Source: Entamoeba invadens IP1 (taxonomy: Eukaryota; Evosea; Mastigamoebida; Endamoebidae). From it: DNA of 23,396 bases. The stretch's first letter is position 1. Each line of letters starts with the position of its first letter. The notes beneath the pieces are model-generated. The model had not been told where the DNA came from. It saw only the letters and a list, made by a program, of their open reading frames with translations, and made no database searches. The stretch is taken from the NCBI RefSeq assembly GCF_000330505.1, contig NW_004191717.1:8638-32033 (forward strand). Direction: 5' to 3'. This document shows positions 1 through 8,701 of the stretch, piece after piece. The translations under genes and the position numbers were made by a program.

Positions 1-1066
1 TTTGTAAATCTTACAACTAATTATTGATATATATTTTAGATTTGTTTTATTATTTTGGATAAAATATCAATAACACTTAATACAGTACTAGTTTTTAAGT
101 AAGTTTAAATGTACATTATAATTAAACACAACACAATTCACTACTTATTTTATAACAATTTTATCCAAACTTAGAAAATAGTTAAACTTGTCATAATACA
201 TATTAATATTCTCATAAAAACACATTTTAATTTAATAATGCAAAAAAATACAGTTAAAAACAAAAAGTCTTTTTTGTTTATTCTGTAAATGCATAAAAAA
301 CAATTAACTGTAAGTACGATTTATTATTTACACATTTTTTTATTTTTAAAAGTACAATTAATAACTTACACAAAATCACAATTTAAATATTAATTTGAAT
401 TTTAGTAATTGTTAAATTTTCGTTGTCATGATCGACTTTTTTATAATTAATTATTAATTAATTTTATTTTTTGAAACGTTTATTGATCATTACAAACACT
501 AAAATATATTGTGTTTCAATACTAATTTCTGTTAATAAATAATAGATTTTTTTAAAAATGCACTTTTTATTTAAGTTCTTTATATGTTCAAATATTTATA
601 TACCCAAGAATTCAATTATGCATTTCCAATTTGATTTGTTATTGGATTACATGTCTCGGAGCAGTCTTCTCCTTCAACCATCTCTTCGCCTGTCCAAATA
701 TTTATATATATTATTTAAAAATAAATACATTATAGACTTTAGTACACAACTCGAGTTTCCAAAGCAAACAAGTATCACTCTATAAAACAATTAAAATACC
801 AAAAAAATATTTCTAAAAACAAAACCACACGTATATTATTTTTTTATTCTTTTGTATAATAATATGTATTTAGATATAAAAAATAAAAAACGTTATAAAC
901 AAGAATCGTCTATTATTTATCCAATTTAAATTATTTCAAATGTTAAAATGAATATAATAAATTTTTTTAAAGCATAACTTAAACAAAATCTTAATAATAA
1001 GTACTTGTTGTGTTTATTAAAATTAAAAAAAATAACATTAAAACTCAAATATAAATAACAACATAA
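1..1066. other. A/T-rich intergenic region
   Basis: No convincing gene is visible on either strand. The DNA is dominated by A and T runs, as expected for Entamoeba intergenic sequence. The only frame of some length on the + strand (558-785) has no coding-like composition apart from a short less A/T-rich islet at about 652-698, discussed as a finding. The region lies downstream of the LRR-like gene at 1067-3670 and must contain its 3' end signals, which I cannot pinpoint. Confidence 0.6.
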
Positions 1067-3670
1067 TTATTTTGTTGTTATGTTAAATCCAAAATCACAC
1101 AAAGTTGTCTGTATCATCACATCCAACTCTGGACAATTTATTATATTCACTTTCATGCCAATTCTATGATTAGTAATTCTTTTTAAAAGTGGGCAATTTT
1201 GCACATGAATTTTCTTTGTGTTTTTGTTTACTGTAATTTCTATGAGGTACTTACAATTTCCAATTACAACATTTTCTACTTTCTCTCCACACACCACAAA
1301 AACGACTTTCTCTTTAAAAATGGCAACTTTCTTCGTGTCGACAAATTTAGTCAGATTATGTACCTTATTTGCTGTTCCAGTTATCTTACAACCTATAGCC
1401 CCCCCTTCGATATCATTAAAGTAAACATCTTGTAAAACAACCTTTTTGACGGTGTTTCCTAATTTTAGCTTTTCATATGTCTTCGACATACATTTTGGTG
1501 ACAAGATTCGAATATCTCGAAATTTTGCTTTTGACATGTCGATAATTCTTTGGTTGTCTCTATTATAAAAATTAAGAACAATAACACCATATTCGATCAG
1601 TGGAATTGATTTAAACACAAATTTTGCATCAACACATTGTTGTGATAATTTCATTTTTAATTTCATTTGTCGAACATTTCCACAAAAATTTATATGTTTT
1701 TTTCCATAGTATTGATTTTCTGAATCAATTCTGAGATGAAACGCCCCGTCTTGGATATTTTCTATGTGAGAGGTCCGTCTATATATTCCTTTGCCAATAT
1801 CATGAAATGTGATACACGTGTCAAAGGTATCATGCATCCGTATTTTTAAACATTTCAACGCGCCAACTGTCATTTCGAAAGGAAAATCGTCATAATGATC
1901 AAATTTGGTTGAAAGAAACGGGAAATTCCCGATGCTGTTTGTTTCCTTAAAATAAAACATTTTCAACTTTTTATTGAAAAATTCACATTTTTCGAATTGT
2001 TTCAAGAAGTCTTTCTTGTTACAAATTTCAGTGTTGAGAAAGTTTGAGAAGTCGCATTTCTCAATTATCGTTTTTCGTTGAAGCAGACACAAAATTTTTG
2101 AGTTTGAGCACAACGAAAAAACACTCTTTTTGTGTTTAAATGTCTTTGGGAAGAAAAAGTGTTCAATTTCAGTTTCTTTGTATTCATTTTGCTCACAAAA
2201 AGTGACTCCATCACATCCATTGAACTCGACATTTTGCACAACTGAGTGTGAAACACCAACATCTTTGCAATCAAAAAAACGCATCTCATGATTTTCAATT
2301 CCATGTATTATGATGTTGTTGCTCTCAATGGCAAACACTTTAGATATTTTCATCTTATGTAGCACATCCAATTTATTGTTTTGAATTTCTAAATGATTTG
2401 AATGTTTGATGTGCAGTTCTATACACAAAGTCTTGACATGTAAATTAATAACATAACAATCGATCATATTGATTACATTTGTTGTGTCTGTTGTAACATT
2501 TACATTTGCACATTGTCTTAGTTCTATTTTGTTGCAAACTTTACTGATAATTTCGATGTTATAGAGACCCTGAATATACACATTTAAAACGTTGTTTGTT
2601 GATAAAAATATCTTTTTCAGTTGTTCACACTTCTCATACACATAAAGTGGTGCCTGTAGTGTTAATAACATCCTATAATTATATTCTCTTTCAATGATTT
2701 TGTTTTTCTTTATATAGTCGAGATATGTTGAAACTTCATTGTTTGCTTCACGTGTTTTCTTCTCATTTTTGATGTTATTTTCATAATCAAATATGACATT
2801 ATTAACATTGTAGTTTTTGGTTTGGTGGTACGTCTTTACTCGGTCATATTGTGATATCGTTTTCTCTACGACAAACACCTCTCCTGAATATCGCGAGTTC
2901 CCCACAAATAAAGTGCCGTCAATGATATCAGATGTTTTGAATGGAGTGAAGTGCAACACAGTAATTCCAGCCTTTTCAAGTTTCTCCCTCAATTTATTTA
3001 TTATTGTTTTGTGTTTGATTGATAGTATGTTACATTCAAGAACAGCACAAATTTTGATTGGCGGAAGGTGATGAGATTTTCTGACTTCTGGGATTGTCGT
3101 AATTTTCTCTATGAATTCAGGCATTGCACAACGCCAAAAGACGATTGATGTTATTGTTTTATTTAAAATTGTTTTGGCAACGTTTTCAAATTTAAAGTCC
3201 CACTCAATGACGTTAAGACGTTTTAAATTAGTCATTTTGTGGAGGTACTTGTTGTATGGCTTTGTGTTGTCCAAAAACACATCTGTGATCTTTGGAAATG
3301 CCAAACTGTTGATTTGACTGTGTTGTTTGAAGAACAATGGAAATCGACTGGTTTGGACAAGACGAACAAATTTAACGTGTTGTAAAATATTAGAAGAGTA
3401 TGTGTTTTCTATCATATAATCGGGGCATTGCAGGGTTTTAATATTTGTCATCGTCTTTTCAAAAAACGAAAAAATTTGTTTGTAAATGATGCATATTTTT
3501 GAAGGACTCAATTCAATGAGAAATTTAGAAATGTCGATATACGGATTGATGTGAAGACATTCCAAACTACTTTTACACTTTTTATTAACGAACATATAGT
3601 TTTGGAGAGCGGAAATAGTGTTGATGTACAGAGTTACATTCATTAAAAACACTTGCTCCAAACGTACCAT
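1067..3670 (-). CDS. LRR-like family protein with VNKKC/LHxNP N-terminal motif, 867 aa
   Basis: The frame is intact from an ATG at 3670 to a stop at 1067. Residues 4-45 hold a motif, LEQVFLMNVTLY...VNKKC...LHINP, shared closely with the gene at 18820-22452. Its layout (hydrophobic helix, then VNKKC) resembles an F-box-like adaptor start, which is only an inference. The rest is built of irregular repeats of about 20-23 residues in which a short beta-strand pattern (hydrophobic-x-hydrophobic) is followed by Asn-Cys, clearest at the C-terminus (VVIGNC, IHVQNC, VNIINC), the style of divergent leucine-rich repeats. No signal peptide, membrane segment or catalytic motif is seen, so it is probably a cytosolic or nuclear protein-binding scaffold. 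It lies 3' of the receptor kinase locus in the same orientation, separated by about 470 bases. The specific function is unknown. Confidence 0.8.
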   Translation of the reverse strand: MVRLEQVFLMNVTLYINTISALQNYMFVNKKCKSSLECLHINPYIDISKFLIELSPSKICIIYKQIFSFFEKTMTNIKTLQCPDYMIENTYSSNILQHVKFVRLVQTSRFPLFFKQHSQINSLAFPKITDVFLDNTKPYNKYLHKMTNLKRLNVIEWDFKFENVAKTILNKTITSIVFWRCAMPEFIEKITTIPEVRKSHHLPPIKICAVLECNILSIKHKTIINKLREKLEKAGITVLHFTPFKTSDIIDGTLFVGNSRYSGEVFVVEKTISQYDRVKTYHQTKNYNVNNVIFDYENNIKNEKKTREANNEVSTYLDYIKKNKIIEREYNYRMLLTLQAPLYVYEKCEQLKKIFLSTNNVLNVYIQGLYNIEIISKVCNKIELRQCANVNVTTDTTNVINMIDCYVINLHVKTLCIELHIKHSNHLEIQNNKLDVLHKMKISKVFAIESNNIIIHGIENHEMRFFDCKDVGVSHSVVQNVEFNGCDGVTFCEQNEYKETEIEHFFFPKTFKHKKSVFSLCSNSKILCLLQRKTIIEKCDFSNFLNTEICNKKDFLKQFEKCEFFNKKLKMFYFKETNSIGNFPFLSTKFDHYDDFPFEMTVGALKCLKIRMHDTFDTCITFHDIGKGIYRRTSHIENIQDGAFHLRIDSENQYYGKKHINFCGNVRQMKLKMKLSQQCVDAKFVFKSIPLIEYGVIVLNFYNRDNQRIIDMSKAKFRDIRILSPKCMSKTYEKLKLGNTVKKVVLQDVYFNDIEGGAIGCKITGTANKVHNLTKFVDTKKVAIFKEKVVFVVCGEKVENVVIGNCKYLIEITVNKNTKKIHVQNCPLLKRITNHRIGMKVNIINCPELDVMIQTTLCDFGFNITTK

Positions 3671-4138
3671 TTAAATGATTTTTATTTAGTTTTATTTTTT
3701 ATATAATAAATTTTAATTATCAACTATTTAATAACTATTCATATATCATTTTATTTAACCAAAAAATAATAAATAATATTTTAATTAATTAATAATAACT
3801 AAAATATTATATAAGAATAATTCTGACAAGTCAAAATAGATTCTAATAATATAGAAGTTGGGATTGAACAAAGATAAAAAAGTTTAAAAACTCATATGTA
3901 TTTTCAATGGATACTTTAAAAGTCATATTATTCTTTTTGTACTTCTTTCTTTTAAATAAGCTGTTATTTTTCCTCTTCACCTTAAAAAAAAGAAGTACAA
4001 AAAGAATAATGTTTGGCTCTTTAATTTATTGTTTTTTTTAAATAAAAACTTCAACAATAAATATTATCTTTGATATATTTTTATTGATTTATTATTTGAA
4101 TAAAAAAATTTTGAATTATTTAAATTTTGTAGTATTTT
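3671..4138. other. Intergenic region between kinase locus and LRR-like gene
   Basis: About 470 bases of A/T-rich sequence lie between two genes on the - strand. The region should carry the 3' end of the kinase transcript and the promoter of the LRR-like gene. An A/T stretch at about 3690-3710 (- strand) could serve as a TATA-like element, but nothing there is diagnostic. The notable content is the hairpin listed separately at 3921-4012. Confidence 0.6.
3927..4010. repeat. Long inverted repeat (22-bp perfect arms, extendable to about 29 bp)
   Basis: Bases 3927-3948 are the exact reverse complement of 3989-4010 (22 of 22). After one mismatch (3949/3988) the pairing continues for six more base pairs (3950-3955 with 3982-3987), leaving a loop of about 26 bases. 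The arms include TTTTTGTACTTCTTT and its complement. It sits downstream of the kinase and upstream of the LRR-like gene. It could be a transcript hairpin, a small-RNA precursor, or a remnant of a short palindromic mobile element. No target-site duplication is obvious. Confidence 0.85.
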
Positions 4139-4429
4139 TTATTCTGATAATAAAGAATTCAGCTGTGTTTTGATATAGTGAATGTCGCATCTATCTTTTT
4201 GTGTTTGTGCCCAACATTTTTGTATCAAGTTATACAATTCAAGTGGAATATTTTCTTTGTTTTCTAAACGTTTTCCTGTTGTCACAAACTCGGCGATTTT
4301 CCAAGGAAATTTAAATGTTTCTATTGGGTACGCTTCTTTCCATCCAAACACTTCGTACATTGTGATTGCAAACGAATAGACGTCGGCACTTTTTGTGTAT
4401 TTTTTCTTGTTTAACACCTCAGGCGACAT
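4139..4429 (-). CDS. TMK segment 4: kinase C-lobe
   Basis: This short frame supplies what segment 3 lacks. It opens with YMSPEVL (subdomain VIII), then DVYSFAITMYEV (subdomain IX Asp), a CW...R sequence of subdomain XI, and a natural end at 4139. The Met at 4429 is an internal residue of the kinase, not a start. Reading back across the A-run at 4449-4452 in this frame gives NVGTPIY before the MSPE, the usual activation-loop end of TKL kinases. This shows that only one base separates it from the frame upstream. With the two segments joined the kinase would have every subdomain expected for activity. Confidence 0.8.
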   Translation of the reverse strand: MSPEVLNKKKYTKSADVYSFAITMYEVFGWKEAYPIETFKFPWKIAEFVTTGKRLENKENIPLELYNLIQKCWAQTQKDRCDIHYIKTQLNSLLSE

Positions 4430-6705
4430 GTAAATTGGAGTTCCAACATTTTCGTAAATGTCATGTTAGTCATCAGCATGTTGACATTTCTACTCGATCC
4501 AAAATCGGTTAATTTTGCATTGATTTTGTCATTCATATCAAGTAAAAATACAAGAATATTGTCTGGCTTAATGTCTCTGTGTAATATCCCATTCTCGTGT
4601 AGATATTCGATTCCTTTTGATGCGTCTATCATCATTTTAACTCTGATATTCATATCAACTTCATCACTCTTTTTGTCTTTCATCAAGTTTTGTAAACTTC
4701 CAAATTGTGCAAAATCGGTGACCATACATACTTTATTTGGAATAAACACTGCGCCATAGAAATGGACGATATATTCACTTCGAAATTTGTCCAACATTTC
4801 AATTTCCTTTGAAAACTCATCAAAGAGTTTTTCTTCATTGTTTGTTGTTGTAATTTTCATCTTTTTTATTGCCACAATATTCCCTCTAAACGTCCCTTTA
4901 AAAACAATTCCAAAAGAGCCTTCACCAAGTTTCTTGTCTTCAACCAATTTGTGATAATCAAGTCTTGTTGTCATTGTTGTTTTGGCTATTATTTTTATAA
5001 AATTGACTTCTTCTTTTCCTTCATAAATATCAAGTGATATACATGCTATTTTGTCATCAATCTGACATGTACATATTGGTTTCAAAAACACTTCAAATTC
5101 ACACGCTTCGTTTTTCTTGAGTGTGACAAGTGAGGGGACTGTTCTTATGCAGTATAAGTCTGTATTATTCATTACGTTGATTTGAATCTTCAATTTATTT
5201 TTTGATGTATTCCCAACACATAAAAGTGTACGCGTCTCTTTGTCAACGTCTATTTCATTGTTTTCGTTTGATTCTTCTCCAAATTTTAAGACACTTTTAT
5301 TGACACAAAGAGATTCACTAAAACCAGTAAATGGTATATTCGACTTATTCATATTAAACACACAAATTTTATTTTTTAACTCTTTAACATTTTTTCTGTG
5401 GTAAATATGATTAGTTAAATATATAATGAGTATCACCATAACAATTAGAAAAATAGCAATGACAATAACAGGTACTCCGATTTTTAAAAAGTATTTCTTG
5501 TCTTTCAAACAAGTAAGTCCATCATCCGAAATTTTGTGTTTGTTGTCACATTTTACACAGAAGTTGTTTGTTGCTGATACACAAAAATTGACTGTATTAA
5601 GTGGACGACACACACTGTTTTTGAGAATGAAATTGTCGTGACAAGTATAACAAGATACTTCCGAATAACATTTTAAACAATTGATTGAACACTTGTAACA
5701 CCGTGGAATTGCAGTTCCCAAATAAAACCCGTCTTCACATCCAACACACCCACTCTGAGTCTTGATTGTACAGTTGTATAAAGTGCTATATTTCTGGCAT
5801 ATATAAGACTCACTAACAATTTGGTAGTAATCAGTTTTGCATGATAAACACTTTGTGGTATCAATACAAGTCTCACACGATCCGTCACAATCAAGGCAAT
5901 CGTTGTTATATTTGAAATAATTATTTTTACATATTTCACAACCCGTGTTTGTCGGCATCATCTGTTGGCATCGCTTCGACAATTCAGTTGTTTGCTCGCA
6001 CTTGTTATTTGCATTCAGAAATGATGTTGTTAAATTACAAATGAGACAATATGTCGAACTTTTACATGTTAAGCACTCAGACTCAGAGTTTTGACATGGA
6101 AGACACAAATTAGTTACAGTCAAGTAATACCCATCTGAACACCTTAAACATCCTTTCAATGTTGTCGTTTTACATACATTTTGTATTTCTTCTTTTGACA
6201 TCGTTGTATCTTTAATTTGAGATGAACATGTGTTATCATACAGAATAAAATTATTTGAACATTCTCTGATTGTAATTTGATTGTCTTGTGACTTTGTAAT
6301 GTATTTCGAATTATTAGTAGCTGAAGTACAATATACAGTTTTTTCTCTGTAAAAGGAAGGGAGACATTTAATACACGACACTCCATTTGCTTTCTCACAA
6401 TTATAAAAATTTGTTTCTTTGCAACTTCCATCAGAATACAGATACCCTTCTATACATTTAACACAATTTGTATATTTATATATTGTACAATTAGGTATTT
6501 CACTCAATACACACTGGTTGTGTTGTATTACATAATGAGATGTGTTTGAGCATTTTATACAATCATCAAAGGAGTAATTTACACAATTATCTATAACCAA
6601 ACAGTTGTTTTCGTTGTAATCAATTACCATATTTTCTTTACATTGAATTACTTTGTTTAAATTCGCCATTTTCAGTGAGCAAAATGCATTCCTCAAAAAG
6701 ACCAT
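4411..6705 (-). CDS. TMK segment 3: distal ectodomain, membrane segment, kinase N-lobe to DFG
   Basis: Native coding probably starts near 6655; the first residues of this frame are a shadow. Using the Met at 6705 as residue 1, diverged cysteine-rich repeats run to about 400 and one membrane segment covers 406-431 (IGVPVIVIAIFLIVMVILII), followed by basic residues. A beta-rich domain, about 490-580, resembles the Ig/MSP-like juxtamembrane region of Entamoeba TMKs (LLCVGNTSKN..., LVTLKKNEACEFEVF). The kinase begins at about 590 with glycine loop GEGSFG 594-599, catalytic Lys614 in VAIK, HRDIKPDN 709-716 and DFG 734-736. The HRDIKPDN loop indicates a Ser/Thr-type member of the TKL group. Just after the activation loop the frame is lost, before the SPE motif, so this frame alone would encode a kinase without its C-lobe. 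Confidence 0.8.
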   Translation of the reverse strand: MVFLRNAFCSLKMANLNKVIQCKENMVIDYNENNCLVIDNCVNYSFDDCIKCSNTSHYVIQHNQCVLSEIPNCTIYKYTNCVKCIEGYLYSDGSCKETNFYNCEKANGVSCIKCLPSFYREKTVYCTSATNNSKYITKSQDNQITIRECSNNFILYDNTCSSQIKDTTMSKEEIQNVCKTTTLKGCLRCSDGYYLTVTNLCLPCQNSESECLTCKSSTYCLICNLTTSFLNANNKCEQTTELSKRCQQMMPTNTGCEICKNNYFKYNNDCLDCDGSCETCIDTTKCLSCKTDYYQIVSESYICQKYSTLYNCTIKTQSGCVGCEDGFYLGTAIPRCYKCSINCLKCYSEVSCYTCHDNFILKNSVCRPLNTVNFCVSATNNFCVKCDNKHKISDDGLTCLKDKKYFLKIGVPVIVIAIFLIVMVILIIYLTNHIYHRKNVKELKNKICVFNMNKSNIPFTGFSESLCVNKSVLKFGEESNENNEIDVDKETRTLLCVGNTSKNKLKIQINVMNNTDLYCIRTVPSLVTLKKNEACEFEVFLKPICTCQIDDKIACISLDIYEGKEEVNFIKIIAKTTMTTRLDYHKLVEDKKLGEGSFGIVFKGTFRGNIVAIKKMKITTTNNEEKLFDEFSKEIEMLDKFRSEYIVHFYGAVFIPNKVCMVTDFAQFGSLQNLMKDKKSDEVDMNIRVKMMIDASKGIEYLHENGILHRDIKPDNILVFLLDMNDKINAKLTDFGSSRNVNMLMTNMTFTKMLELQFTCRLRC

Positions 6706-8701
6706 TTGAACTCTCTGAACACAAATTGCACTTCATATTCTGATCAAGAAATTGATTTGCTTCGCAACGATAATACACATTATTTCTTGTTATTGAATTG
6801 TGATTTATAATATCATTCGCGACACAATTACCATTGCTTGTATATAAATAGTTGTCAACACAGTTCAAACACTTTGTGACACCTTTTAATTTATTGATGT
6901 AATAATATTTACAGTTGTTTATTTCATTATTACAATTGAGTTGTACAGAAATACCACTTTCACAGTCTTCACAAGTGATTTTTCCTTTTGAAATACATTC
7001 TGAATCAAATAATGTTAATACACATAAAAAGTCTTTGAGGTAATAATTCTCATCACATTTGACACAAGTTGTCATGTTTACTCTTGCAAGACAGTTTTGA
7101 TTTTCAGCTACACATCGATTGTTATTATAATGAGAACCATTCGAACATTTAGAACACGATGAAGCGTCGGTATTTAAAACAAAAGGTGGGTAACACAAGT
7201 CACACACTTCTTCGAATTGTGTTTCATCACTCGAGTGACATGTTTTGCAATTTCCATGTTGTGTATTATCGTAACATAGTGTACACGTGTTTGATGAACT
7301 CAAGTAATAACCAGCATTGCATATACAAACGCCATCTCTTATTTCAAAATGTGGTGAACATGTTGTGCATTTTTTGTTTGTTGGACTACAACTCAAACAA
7401 TTTGAAATATCAGAACATGGGTGGCACGTCTTTTTAAATGCAAAGTAGTTTTCTTTGCATGATGTACATCCATTGACCGTGTCACACTTGTTTCTATCAC
7501 AATTACTATCACATCTTTTACATTGTTTGTTATCCAAATAAAAACCAATTTTACATGAAAGGCAATTGGTGTTCAACCCACCATCACACGTTTGACATGA
7601 TTCATCACATATCATACAATCGTAACCACTCGTATAATAATTGACGTTTGTACATTTGGTGCACCCGTGTTGATGGCAATTTCCATCTCCACAATTGTTG
7701 CATTTTAAACATTTGTTGTCTTTTAAGTAAAAAGTCCCATCTTCACACGAAGTGCAATTTGAAGAACTACCTTCACACGTTCGACAATTAACAGAACAGT
7801 TATTACAATATCCATTATCATAGTAATACCCTACCGATACACAATCTAAACAATATCCATTTAATATGGAATTGTTGCATGTTGAACACCCATCATAACA
7901 TTGGTGGCATGAAATCCCATACAATGAATATCCATTTATACATGAATAACAATTCAAATTTGATGAACGTGTTTGACACCCTTCTGTACATGCAAAACAC
8001 GAATAACTACTTCGATAATACCCATCAAAACAAGACATACATCGCGGAGTCGAATACCCAGAATCAAAACACGTTTCGCACCCAGTGGGACATTGTATAC
8101 ATTTACTTCCACTTAAATAATATCCACTTATACAGGTACCACAATTCTCTCCATTTTCTCTGCAAGTAGCGCACCCTACACTGCATTGAACACACGAAAA
8201 CCTATTCAAAAAGTATCCAGTCACACACGAAAAACAACTTATGTTGTTTGTGTTATTACAGGTACTACATCCAGTGTAACACCGAACACATTTGCCTTCA
8301 CTCCAAAAATAGCCACTTTCACATATTTGACAGTATCCATCTTTAGAACTGGTACAATCCAAACACCCAACTGAACACTTTAAACAACTGTTATATGTCA
8401 AGTAATATCCCTTTGCACAAGTACTACATAATCCATTTGATGGACCTGTACATGTCAGGCATCCAGTGTAACACTCATAACAATAACCACCACTTTTATA
8501 ATACCCTTCCACACACGATGTACAATCCCTTTTTTTGCTAGATGTGCAATTTCTACATCCAGTGTAACATTTATAACATGTGTAACCCTCTAAATAATAA
8601 CCAGGAATACAGGAATAACAAAATTCATTTGTTTTTCCATAACATGCGACACACCCAGAAAAACATTTTATATCAATTGTTTTGTGATAAATAATATCCA
8701 T
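6638..8701 (-). CDS. TMK segment 2: tandem CxxC-rich ectodomain
   Basis: This frame carries the bulk of the extracellular region. Its first Met (8701) is not a real start: useful coding begins at about 8672, where CFSGCVAC completes a repeat left unfinished by segment 1. At least nine tandem repeats of about 45 residues follow, each with a GYY/GYF turn followed by C-x2-C and GC-x2-C. They then become more diverged (GNCHQHGC, CDSNCDRNKC, and others). One repeat has lost a cysteine (EGCQTR where a Cys is expected). No membrane segment or catalytic motif is present. The protein was probably secreted-side and disulphide-bonded, used for ligand or cargo recognition. The frame closes at 6638, but homology-like continuity passes to the next frame near 6655-6663. 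Confidence 0.75.
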   Translation of the reverse strand: MDIIYHKTIDIKCFSGCVACYGKTNEFCYSCIPGYYLEGYTCYKCYTGCRNCTSSKKRDCTSCVEGYYKSGGYCYECYTGCLTCTGPSNGLCSTCAKGYYLTYNSCLKCSVGCLDCTSSKDGYCQICESGYFWSEGKCVRCYTGCSTCNNTNNISCFSCVTGYFLNRFSCVQCSVGCATCRENGENCGTCISGYYLSGSKCIQCPTGCETCFDSGYSTPRCMSCFDGYYRSSYSCFACTEGCQTRSSNLNCYSCINGYSLYGISCHQCYDGCSTCNNSILNGYCLDCVSVGYYYDNGYCNNCSVNCRTCEGSSSNCTSCEDGTFYLKDNKCLKCNNCGDGNCHQHGCTKCTNVNYYTSGYDCMICDESCQTCDGGLNTNCLSCKIGFYLDNKQCKRCDSNCDRNKCDTVNGCTSCKENYFAFKKTCHPCSDISNCLSCSPTNKKCTTCSPHFEIRDGVCICNAGYYLSSSNTCTLCYDNTQHGNCKTCHSSDETQFEEVCDLCYPPFVLNTDASSCSKCSNGSHYNNNRCVAENQNCLARVNMTTCVKCDENYYLKDFLCVLTLFDSECISKGKITCEDCESGISVQLNCNNEINNCKYYYINKLKGVTKCLNCVDNYLYTSNGNCVANDIINHNSITRNNVYYRCEANQFLDQNMKCNLCSESSNGLFEECILLTENGEFKQSNSM

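Noticed and set aside
640..720. tRNA or spliceosomal snRNA
   Set aside because: I looked for cloverleaf arms, A and B boxes and U-snRNA signature motifs on both strands around the G/C-richer islet and found none that fit.
558..785. 75-codon + strand frame
   Set aside because: It is low-complexity, rich in Phe/Leu/Ile/Tyr and A/T codons, lies in intergenic DNA and has no recognisable domain. Most likely chance.
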